From Tribonema minus (lineage: Eukaryota; Sar; Xanthophyceae; Tribonematales; Tribonemataceae): a stretch of 64,000 nt of DNA. Where the stretch lies: positions 682,001-746,000 of the forward strand of contig JAFCMP010000257.1 of assembly GCA_017506865.1 (NCBI GenBank), read 5' to 3'. The notes beneath the pieces were generated by a model. That model searched no databases. It saw nothing but the letters and a program-made list of their open reading frames with translations, and was not told where the DNA came from. Below, one piece after another: positions 22,010 to 31,542 of this stretch. The position numbers and the translations under genes were made by a program. Each line of letters begins with the position of its first letter. The stretch's first letter is position 1.

Positions 22010-23478
22010 ATGGCAGGCAAGGAGGGCGAGTTCCCGGGTAAGGCCGCCATCAAGCGCCAGCGCCGCAGGGTCCTTCGCGACAACATCCAGGGCATCACCA
22101 AGCCGGCCATACGGCGTCTCGCGCGGCGCGGCGGCGTGAAGCGCATCAGCGGCCTGGTCTACGACGAGGCGCGCGGCGCGCTCAGGACGTTCCTTACGGA
22201 CATCATTCGTGATGCTGTGTCGTACACGGAGTACTCGCGGCGCGCAACGGTGACAAGGTGCGTGGCTTGAAGCTTTGTGTTGAAGTACGCTTGAGCCGCG
22301 CGACGCGCTCAAGACATTTCTGGCGGACATCATTTGTGATGCTGTGTCGTACACGGAGTACTCGCGGCGCACTACGATGACATGGTGCGTGACTTGAAGT
22401 TTTTGTTGAAGTACACGCGGCGCGCTCAGGACGTTTCTCGCGGACATCATTCGCGATGCTGTGTCGTACATGGAGTACTCGCGGCGCGCAACGGTGACAA
22501 GTTGCGTGACTTGGAGCTTTGTGTTGAAGTATGTTTGAGCCGTGCGACGAGGCGCGCGGCGCGCTCAGGACATTATTCGCGACGCCGTCTCGTACACGGA
22601 GCACTCGCGGCGCACCACGGTGACGTGGTGCGTGACTTGAATTTTGTGTTGAAGTACGCGCGGCGCGCTCAGGACATTTTTTGCGGACAACATTCACGAC
22701 GCCATCTCGTACACGGAGCATTCGAGGCGCGCGACGGTGACGTGGTGCACTACTTGAGGTTTGTGTTGAAGTATGAATCAGCCGCGGTTAGGTCATGCAT
22801 ACACGGAGCGCTCGCGTCGCGTTACCGTGACGCGGTGCGTGACTTTGAAGTTTGTGTTGAAGTACAGATCAGCCGCGGTAGAGTCATGCATAACTGGAGC
22901 ACTCAACGGTAACGTGGTGCGTGACCCTGAAGATTGTGTTGAAGTACGGATCAGCCGCGCGGTTAGTTTGTGCACGGCTGACGCTCCGAGCGTCTGTGTG
23001 GGCAGCATGCTGGCTATCATGTTGAATTGATTGCTGTCTCAACATCAACTCTGAAGTTGAAAGTGCCACCAGGACTGTTGTCACACACAGCTGCATCAGT
23101 CCTTCAAGCATTGTGCTTGCTGACATGGCATTGGGTTGGAAAAGGACTTGCTAGCTCACATGGTTTACAGTACTGCCTGTGGGCCAGGCTTAGAGGTGGG
23201 GTTGACATGAGAGGTTACGTGTGCAGTTGCTACATCATGGCCTAATGCGATGTGCTTCTAGCATGTCACATCATTCGGTGGCAGATGGCAGTTGCGACCG
23301 CCGCTTGTGAGTCACAGGCTCCATACCAAGTGGCTCCACTGACAACCTGCAACTTGACGTTACAATCCTGTCCTGATCCTCATTCTAGTTTTCTGCTCTT
23401 GGTCTCTACTGTTGCAGCATGGACGTAATATACGCCCTGAAGCGACAGGGGCGCACGCTGTACGGCTTTGGCGCGTGA
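22010..23478 (+). CDS. Histone H4, divergent variant with one intron
   Basis: Core nucleosome protein. Exon 1 is 22,010-22,257 and exon 2 is 23,418-23,478. Splicing AG|GTGCGT to GCAG|C restores the reading ...ATVTSMDV... and gives 102 residues against 103 for standard H4. The fold region is clear: [20 protein letters not shown], then GGVKRISGL, then [18 protein letters not shown] at the end. The N-terminal tail is aberrant. It begins [15 protein letters not shown], lacking the GRGKGGKGLGKGG acetylation tail, and the usual KRHRK before VLRDN is KRQRRR, so the Lys20 methylation site is replaced by Arg. An intron and no obvious histone 3' stem-loop suggest a replication-independent variant. The 1.16-kb intron is filled with decaying copies of the exon 1 end. 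A decayed paralogue is possible, but the frame is fully open and every core position I checked is sensible. Confidence 0.88.
22258..22965 (+). repeat. H4 intron: about six tandem copies of the exon 1 end plus 5' splice site
   Basis: Following the true donor at 22,257/22,258, junction-like copies recur with donors near 22,381, 22,494, 22,627, 22,746, 22,842 and 22,917. Each repeats H4 codons around [15 protein letters not shown], the 'gtgcgtgactt' donor and a 'tgttgaagta' tail. Copies become shorter and more diverged with distance. All lack an intact frame or an exon start, so they are decoys and not genes. Confidence 0.9.
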
Positions 23479-25375
23479 GCGGACGGCCACTTTGAGGATG
23501 CTTTCTCCCTAGGGGTACCCCCCTCCTTGTGCCCCCCATACGTGCCATTCTGGGGGGGGGGGGGGGGGGTCCGGGGGACAATGAGAAAGCAGCTTGGAAT
23601 TGTGGGCGCGCGGCAGAGCAAGATCGTTGGCATGGCTCCCCCCTCTACATGTCCACCCATAGGGGCCAATAGGGGGGGTGGGGGAGGGGGGAAACGAGGA
23701 AGCAGAGTGAAGTGTGGACGCGCGGCAGAGTGATAACGTTGGCAGCAGCGGCGTGGCGCGCGCTGCAAGGCTGCGGCACGTGGACAAGCGGCCACAGTGG
23801 CAAGCAGCATACTATGACAAGCAGCGCAGCTCAATCTGAGGACCATGTGGGCGGCCTGCACTGTAAGACGCAGCCACTTGCAGCGCATGACCGGTCGAGG
23901 CGCATCGTTGGCACGGTGGCCCCCAAAATGAGCGGTGAAAATGGGTGGGTGGGTGGGGGGGGGGGGTATGCAAGTGGGATTGATACCTGCCTGGGGCTAC
24001 ACCTCAAGGCCAAAACGCATCTGCCATGGACTGCAATTCTAGGGTTGGAGAACATTGGGCAAGGCGTGAAGCAGTCCGCACCATTGAGCGCCCATCAAGC
24101 TTATAGACGTCAGAATTCGAGCAATTGAGATTGGAGAGAAGAAGACTTGGGGAAGAACCTATGGGTCTGCAGGATGTCGAGGCGCTCAAACCATCTTATA
24201 GCTAGTGTGCCACAGTGCTGTGCCGGTTCTTCTTCCGTTTATTTTTTTTCCCTGCTGCTTTGTCGTGTTCTCTGCACCAGGTGCAGCGTGACTGCCTGAC
24301 AGGTTCAAGGTCATTGCATAGCATGCGATTGAGTAGGACTCTGTCACAACGGGCCTGGCCACAACTGACCGAGCATCCATACTCCATGCGTCTTGTTTTT
24401 TTCGCTGATTTTGTAAATGGATTGTATCTTTAGAAGTAGGAAACAATGCAGCCTTGAGTCGGGGGGGGGGGGTTGCGTGTTGTCATAATTGATGGGTCGC
24501 ACAGCACAAGACGCTTGGACTATTGGTATTAGTGTGATCGGAAAGCGGCTGAGCATCACCCTCTGACAACGCGCACACAATTTGTCAGGTAAGTGAAACG
24601 CAGTCGGGGACTGCAGCCAGCCTTGTTCTCGTATCAAAGCGAGAGTTGCAGCGCATGACGGCCCTGGAATGATAACCCAGCAGTAAATGGTGACTGACAA
24701 CTGGTTTTACAGCGCTGTTCTTGCAGTTTGCAGTACAAAGGCAACAGCCGTTGGATGTGCCGCAGAGGCGCCAGACAAGTTGTCGTGTTTGGACCTTTGC
24801 TGCAGACTCAGTCGGACTGATCATGAGTGAGCAAGTACCGGCCTGAACCCGCACACCTGTGCACTAGGTGAGGGTTGCATATTTTTGCCGTATACAGCTG
24901 TTCGGACAATGCGTGCACAGGAGCACACGACAAAATGGCACCTAACCCGAATGTAGCCCCAACCCTGTCAGGGTAGCAGGCGCTGCGGCAAACGACTGCC
25001 GTGTGCAGCAAACAAACATGGGAGGTGCAGCTTTACACCACACTGATCAGACCATTGTCAAGCATCGATGGCCAGCGGAATACACCGCAGTTGCTGCGGC
25101 AGGTATGAAATCCGATCCAAACCAGCCATATCTCGTGTATTTCTCTTTGTCCAGACAGCACTGCATCGGTCCTTCCCCCCTATCCCCTCAACAAACTACA
25201 ACACAAATCAGCGCTTCAGCATGGCCCCGGGCAGGCCGTGCGAACCGCATAAACTATTAGGCCACATCTGGCAACCCGACTCTGCCCCTGTAGAGAGATG
25301 GACGCTCGGATTCACAATCATGAATACACGAGTGCCCCTGAAGCGGCTGCGCGCAATTCACTTGTGTTTCAAACG
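23479..25375. other. Intergenic region between convergent genes; G-tract repeats
   Basis: This is the 3' flank of H4 and of the gamma-CA-like gene. It holds about two to three degenerate units (23,520-23,640, 23,641-23,760, and partly 23,880-24,000), each with a poly-G run followed by 'gcgcgcggcagag..gttggca'-type sequence. A further poly-G run lies at about 24,461-24,471. No gene was recognised. Confidence 0.4.
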
Positions 25376-28300
25376 CTAGACAGTGATGCCTTTCTTTGCA
25401 AGATCCTCGGCGTGCGTGAAGGCCATGTTGGCGGGGTTGAATTCGTTGACGTGCTCCTCCGAGAGGAGGAATTGCCGCTCCGCCTGCCGCGCAGAGCGCA
25501 AACAAGCGTGGTCAGGAACACAGAACACGAGCAAGTGCGTTCAGAAGTCATGATCTGCCGAATATTGCATTCAGCGAGGGCTTGCAGTAATTTAGCGCAT
25601 GTGTCGTGAATCATGTACACAGTGGTGAAGTTATATAGCCAGTGACGTGCCATTAGCGGAACCGCTGCACTGCAACTGCGTGGAATCAGTGCGCGAGGCG
25701 CACGCTGCACGTAGGCGTATGCATCAGTACAAAGCATTATGTAGTGATAGCCAGCGCCGTTTAATCACAGCATGCCAGCGCATCGGACCACGAAGATCAG
25801 TTAGTCAGTAGCCCCTCAAGCTAGTCTCGCGCCTCAAGTGGCAGTTGCGCACTGGCAGTTACAGAAGCGCGCGCGCTGGCGGTGGGCCGTCACCGAGGGA
25901 ACGCAATGCAATGTGATGGACGATGTTGTGGGCATGACACAAAGTTCAAGTCTGGCTTGAAGTCTGACCACCGTAGTACGTCACAATCAGAGGTTATCAA
26001 TCTCCCTCCACGTAAACGAGGCCCCTGCCATACGCCTTGTGATTCAACACAGGCCGCGCATCGCTGCGCCGCCGGGCTGGCGGGGACCACCTGCTGCAGA
26101 GGAGCGCTGCCACGCTAACCCTAAACCTAACCCTGATTAATGGCTCTGACCGTGACCGTTGTTGGGACATTTGACTAGGGGGTGTGCCACGGTAAATTCA
26201 CGCAAAACCACCTGCTGCAGAGGAGCGCTGCCACGCTCTTGACCCTATACCCTAGCCCTGACTAATGCTTCCAACCGTAAGCGTTGATGGGACGCTTGAC
26301 TAGGGATGTGCCGCAGTCAATTGACGCAAATCGACTCACCAACAGCACGTCGTGGCGCTATCTGACTGATTCATACATGAGCTTCATGTGAGCCAGCTTT
26401 TTGAGATGTGGTTGGTTTGTAAGGCTGTTTCATCCGCCGGCCGAGCGAGCATAGACTTCGTTGCGTTGGGGTTACGGTTAGGCAAGCCAGAGCGCCGGAA
26501 ACCAGGGTTAGGGTTAGGCAAGTCAGAGCGCAACTGTCTGAGCAACGCTCGGATTGCAGTGGCTGCTGATTGCAGTCACACGAGGCATTGCTAGACGAGG
26601 ACACCACTGTACACAGCCAGCCACCATCGGCAGAACATTCACATAGAACTGCGCTCACAATGTGGTTCTTTGTCTCAAGTAATGTCCAGTTGAGCGCTGC
26701 TGGACTCAACAGCTTTCACCATCTGTTGCACCAAACCATGATCGACTTGATGTGGTGCTGCGGTACTGCCATTTGTACGCAAATCACGCGGAGCGTGGCG
26801 CATGCATATATCATACATACCCGGTCCGCAGCACAACTCTAACCCTAACCCTAACCCTAACCCTACACAGCGCTGTACGCACGCTACTCACTCAATCGAA
26901 CGCAGCTCAAGCGCCCATGCACGTGCGTTGTTTACTCGACCGAACCCAGTGTACGGCGCAAACACTCCACCGCATGAGGTCAAGCATGATGCAACTCGTA
27001 CCTCATCTTTGAAGTTTGCAACGCTGTCGGAGTCGACGTCGCCAACATACTGCGCCGGGTTGCCCCCCCAGATCTGGCGCGAAGGCACCAGGCTGCCGGT
27101 GGTGAGGACGCTGCCCGGCAGCAGAATACTCTGCTTCTCCATGATGGCACCTGCAGTAGTTGAAGTACATGCGCGAAGCGACTTTCAGCCCCATTCAGGA
27201 AGCATCTTGATTGTTCCTTCCACGCTTCACACGTCCGTGCTTGCAGAACACACGTCAGGGCTGGGATCGGCTCAGCACTGTGGCTTTGTACGCTGATTGA
27301 GCTTGATCACGTGCGCGCTCGGCAGCACGAGGTGGTGAGTGAAATTCACAACACTTCAAACTTGAGGTTCGCTGGCAAGGACCTTAACTTAACCCTAAAT
27401 GGTGCACGTTCACCGCCCACACAACGTGCAAGGCGGCGCACGCATTCAGAGCAAATAAATGCTCTATTTGCCTTGCAGTTTCTGCACAGACACCGCGCGT
27501 GCCTTGCGATACAAGCGCCGCGCTAGCTTCGACCCTTGCCTAAACCTCAACCCCCTGACGTTACGCGGCACACGGGAAGGCGCTCCCTCGCGACTCACGT
27601 CGAGCAGTAACACACTTGGTGTCGTCACAGGCAGTCTGTACCTGACCACTTGTCGTACGACACAGTGCTGCAACGCCACCTTGACACCTGAGGCTAGTGT
27701 GAGAACGCCCTTGCCTAACCCTAACCCTAGCCCTAACTAAGCACTGAGTGTCGCCACAGACAGCCGGTACAAGACCGACCACAACTGTTTGTAAGACGCC
27801 AGCTCCACCATGGGCACTGACATTAGCATGACAGCAGTGAAAATGATGCTGTGCCCGCTGCGGCATGGCGCTATTGTCGCAATGTCTTTGCAGCGTGTCC
27901 TCGCGCTGCACAACTTCAAACTTCACAATTGAAGTTGACGTGCCCGTCTGCGCACAGCAATCGAGCTGTCGCGTCAAATGTGCAGCTGGCATCGCCAAGG
28001 GCTTGATGTAGACATCCTCTCACGCTTTTAAAAGCTCACTTGAAAACATTGGACGGGAGGCAGCCAAGACTTGCAGCGCTCTGTTTGTGCGAATGCTACA
28101 GTATCCGCAACAATGTTGCAGACTCGCCCTCATAGATGACGCTGCCTCCTGCCGTTTTCGCACTGCGTTGGCCCACCCTGGAAGTCACACAACTTCATAA
28201 TGAAGCTACTCTTGCAGTCACGCAACTTACACTTGAGACTCACCTTCGCAAGCGACGCTGCCCCTGCCGATCTTGGTCGCCCACTCTTGAAGTCACACAA

Positions 28301-31300
28301 GTTTCACATTCTGAGCTACGAAGCCACCCAACTTCACATGTGACTCACCTTCGCAGACGACGCTCCCGCTGCCGATCTTGCTTACCCACTCTCAGAAACA
28401 CATAAATCTCACATTGACGCTACTGTTGAAGTCACACACCTTCACAATGGAGACTCACCCTCGCAGACGACTCTCCCCCTGCTGATCTTGCACTGGTCGC
28501 CCACTCCTGAAGCCATAACAACTTCTACGTTGGAGCTCCTCTGCCACTCTTGTAGTCACATGGGACTACACTTCAAGTTATGCTGTGTGTGTGTGTGTGT
28601 GTGAGACTCGCCCTGGCAGACAACGCTGCCCCTGACAATCTTGCACTGGTCGTCCACTCTCGAACTCACACAACGTCGCATGGTGCTACTCTTAAAGTTA
28701 CTCAACTTCACATGTGACTTACCTTCGCAGACGACGCTCCCCCTGCCGATATTGCACTGGTCGCCCACCATGCACGACGTCAGCGAGCACCCCTCCTCAA
28801 TCACCACGTAGTTGCCAATGACCACCTTGGCGGGGAAGCCAGTGCTCAGCCTGCGTCATACCAGCACACAAAGAGAAGGCAGAAATGACATCAGACAGGA
28901 GGTACAACAGTAGGGAAGCCAGTGTTCAGCCTGCGTCATATTACTAACACACAACAAGAAGGCAGAAATGACATCAGGCATGAGGTACAACAGTGGGAAA
29001 GCCAGTGCTCAGCCTGCATCATATTAACACACAAATAGAAGGGAGAAAAATGACATCAGACAAAAACACAACAGCTAATAGTGTCCAAGGGTACTGAAGG
29101 GGTGATAACATCAGCCTGTTCGCGTTCCTCGCCGCCAGCACACTACAATTTTTAAAGCAAGTACAGGCAAAGGTGTTTGTGACAAGATCAACAGCAATCA
29201 ACCTTGTTCAGCGGGATTTTCAACTTCAACAAAAACAGTGGGGAAAAAACGTGTCACCCTACCTGCGCTAACACTGGCATTGCGCCTGGGATCAGCGACG
29301 TTCCCCGACGATGTGATTTGTCACATGCGCAACTCACAAATACGATGACTTCAAAGTATTGCAACGATTTCAAGAGCACACACTCCAGCTCCCAAGTGCG
29401 CATGAACACCGGCTTCTCCATCCTGCAGCAACTTGATCATTGTCCGCATGCTGCTATTGATGGCAGTGCTTGCCCCCTCATTGTTGAGCTCTACGACTCC
29501 CTCGCTTCCAACAGCGCGGTAAGGACAGGCGTGACCTGGGTTAGGTTTAGGAATAGGTAAAGGGCTAGGGTTAGGTCGCTTACTTGGCAACAGTGTTGAT
29601 GACGGTCTTGTCGCCCACGCTGCTCAGCCCGCCCACCTGCACAGGCACGTCACCGGGCGCAATAGGACAGGTCAGAGTTGAACTTTGAGCCAATATTCGA
29701 ATCGACCACACTGCAGCCCGCCCACCTGCGTAGGCACGTCACCGCGCATGTGGAAGAAGTGAGAGTTGAACATTGAGACAGCATTGAATGTTAATGGCAG
29801 TTTTGCTGTCTACGGTGCTCCATTTGCCAAGGCACGTCACCGCACAATTGGGGAAGTGAGAGTTGAACATTGTGACAGCATCGGTGATAACGGTCTTGCT
29901 GAGCACACTGCGCAGCCCGCTCACCTCAGCAAACAGCAAGCACAGGCACGTCACCGCGCGCAATGACAAATGAGAGTGGATGTTAGTTGAAATTGAAAGC
30001 ATGATCGATGCAGCAAGCTCTGCGTGTTTGCTGCACAGTGTTCGCCCAGACATGATTCGGCAAACCGGCACTACTTTCCCAGCTTTCATCAGGTGACCCT
30101 GGTGCCACCGGTGTGCTCATCAGCACAGCAGCCGTACATTCAAGTGCGCAAGAGAACACTACATCGAACCAACATGCAAGTTGATGATGGTACTGTTGCC
30201 CTCTCCTGTGTGCATGCTGCACAGTCGCCGCCTGAGCACGCAAGTACTTGAATCATTCACGTGTTTGAACCTTCGTCTGTCTTACGCGTTATGTTTTTCT
30301 TTCGTTGCGCAGGCAGCCGCATGTCTTACCACTTCACAGTTCAATATGTTAATGACAGCGGACGTATCGTACTAGCAGAAGATCGTGGCCCTGAGGGTTA
30401 GCCAAACCCTGACCTTAGGGCTAGTTCAACCCTAACCCCAAGTCGGTACTCAGAAACGGGACATTTCATGCATGTCTCGTATGATATTGGGTAGGGGCAC
30501 CGTACCGCGCAGATGGGGCCGTGCATATTGCAGTTGCAGTTGTGCTGATGCGACACAAATGGGAATGCTAAAGATGTGTGTGCGTAGCTTGCTGCGCGCT
30601 GGGCGGACGCATCTGCGCACTCCCGCAGCCTGACAGGAGCATGGGGCCTTGTGAGAATATATCGCTGCAGTGCATAAATCATGGGCTAGTTTACTGCGGC
30701 ATTTGATTCTGATCTGCCTTTGATGATGACAGCAGAGCGAGCTACAGTCAGTGCAGCCTGCACTACACTAGACGTGCAGAGGAAACTTGAGGATTGTCAC
30801 AAATGGCATAGACGTCTATCCGATACTGCAGCAGAGCATCTTGCACTCACATGTATGGAGCTCTTATCTCCGCGCAGCACAGCCCCATACCAGATAGTTG
30901 TCATATCCACCAAATCTACATCCCCAACCACGGATGCATTGGGAGCCACGAAGCAGTTTTCAAAGTCCTTCCTGGGTGCCTTGCCATTGAGGATCATGAG
31001 GGGTCGGTGGCGAGCGACTGCGAGGGACAGCGAGCATAATGTCCGAGAGTTTCTTGGCTCAGGAAACAAGCAGGAAGAGCGATGCAGCAGGCATTTGGCA
31101 AATTGCAGCTGCGAGCAAGGCAGTGTGTCGCAAAGCTGGTGCGGCATCAGCACTTGATGATCGCATTTGCCGGCTGCATGGCAAAATCACAGAAGCCGAT
31201 TATCACGTTGCACAGGATTGCATGCAAAAGGCATTGCAAACACTTGCATCACACTGGCGCACACGGGCGGAGCGTAGGTGGTGGTTTGTGCTGCTGCTGT

Positions 31301-31427
31301 CCTCACCTATCTCTGTTTGTTCACCACTGCTTGGCACCTCTTTCAGCTGTGTGGACAGGCATCGTGAAGCTGTACCAGGCAGCCGAGTCGCCCTGGCGAC
31401 AGCGTACCTGGCTCCCCTAGCCAGCAT
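25376..31427 (-). CDS. Gamma-carbonic-anhydrase-like protein (mitochondrial complex I gamma-CAL type)
   Basis: Six exons: 31,307-31,427; 30,851-31,017; 29,584-29,636; 28,723-28,850; 27,002-27,150; 25,376-25,483. All have GT-AG boundaries and the frame closes on 241 residues. The N-terminus, MLARGARYAVARATRLPG, is a basic, Ser/Ala-rich mitochondrial-type presequence. An in-frame Met 13 codons upstream is possible but weaker. The body is a left-handed beta-helix of hexapeptide repeats: VAPNASVVGDV, IWYGAVLRGDKSSIHV, SVGDKTVINTVAKLSTGFPA, VIGNYVVIEEGCSLTSCMVG, then LVPSRQIWGGNPAQYVGDV and a C-terminal helix ending DLAKKGITV. Arg-Gly-Asp is kept, but the zinc-binding His of true gamma-CAs (VVH, IGH, LHGC) is replaced by Asn-Thr, Ile-Glu and Leu-Thr, as in plant gamma-CAL subunits that build the complex I side domain without catalysis. 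Splice-site arrays flank exons 3 and 4. Confidence 0.9.
26086..26330. repeat. Tandem repeat, two units of about 122 bp
   Basis: 'accacctgctgcagaggagc' starts both units (26,086 and 26,208). Each continues with CCCTAA-like sequence, 'gcttgactaggg' and 'acgcaaa'. It lies in the last intron of the gamma-CA-like gene and does not match an exon of that gene. Confidence 0.85.
26839..26866. repeat. Interstitial telomere-type repeat, CCCTAA x4
   Basis: Four perfect CCCTAA (TTAGGG) units in the last intron of the gamma-CA-like gene. This is the longest such run in the window. Confidence 0.9.
27715..27741. repeat. Interstitial telomere-type repeat
   Basis: 'gcctaaccctaaccctagcc' and continuation: about four CCCTAA-like units, partly degenerate, in intron 4 of the gamma-CA-like gene. 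Confidence 0.8.
28129..28722 (-). repeat. Gamma-CAL exon 4: five donor-side junction copies
   Basis: Minus-strand copies of the exon 4 end (encoding DQCNIGRGSVVCEG) plus its donor occur at about 28,606-28,665, 28,453-28,515, 28,340-28,395, 28,239-28,290 and 28,129-28,185 (partial). Period is about 100-150 bp. TTGAAGT-like heptamers and a GT microsatellite (28,585-28,602) lie between copies. Confidence 0.9.
28851..29012 (-). repeat. Gamma-CAL exon 4: two acceptor-side junction copies
   Basis: The acceptor and exon start (minus-strand TGCAG|GCTGAGCACTGGC) recur at about 28,918-28,940 and 28,998-29,020 as units of about 80 bp that also carry 'aggcagaaatgacatcag'. Confidence 0.85.
29637..29990 (-). 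repeat. Gamma-CAL exon 3: acceptor-side junction copies
   Basis: Copies of the 3' splice region and exon start ('agcccgcccacctgc...aggcacgtcaccg' on the plus strand) recur near 29,716-29,745, 29,815-29,850 and 29,918-29,960. Each is followed by 'gtgagagttgaacattg'-type sequence. The last copy also repeats 'cggtcttgctgagcacact' from the exon body. Confidence 0.8.
30388..30442. repeat. Degenerate telomere-like stretch in both orientations
   Basis: 'ccctgagggttagccaaacc' followed by 'gggctag' and 'ccctaacccc'. Short TTAGGG-like and CCCTAA-like words face each other in intron 2 of the gamma-CA-like gene. Confidence 0.6.
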
Positions 31428-31542
31428 CCTCCTGCTGCTCTCTCTACATTTTTTTTTCACATCCACGCGCGATGATGCTCACTTGTAATGCGGCGCGTCA
31501 CGGCCTCGATGATTCGATGAGCAGGAGACGCTCCCGAAAAAA
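31428..31542. promoter_or_regulatory. Shared 115-bp divergent promoter region
   Basis: The gamma-CA-like gene starts leftward at 31,427 and the unknown gene starts rightward at 31,543. The spacer is too short for two separate promoters, so bidirectional transcription is likely (inference). It contains a T9 tract at about 31,449-31,457. No clear TATA box was seen. Confidence 0.55.

Noticed and set aside
22203..22721. Minus-strand repetitive protein opposite the H4 intron
   Set aside because: The repeated peptide ([13 protein letters not shown] type) is the antisense of tandem H4 exon copies.
22289..22965. Additional H4 genes or a histone gene cluster
   Set aside because: Every copy lacks the H4 N-terminal half and the last exon and contains stops or frame breaks. 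They are intronic junction copies of one gene.
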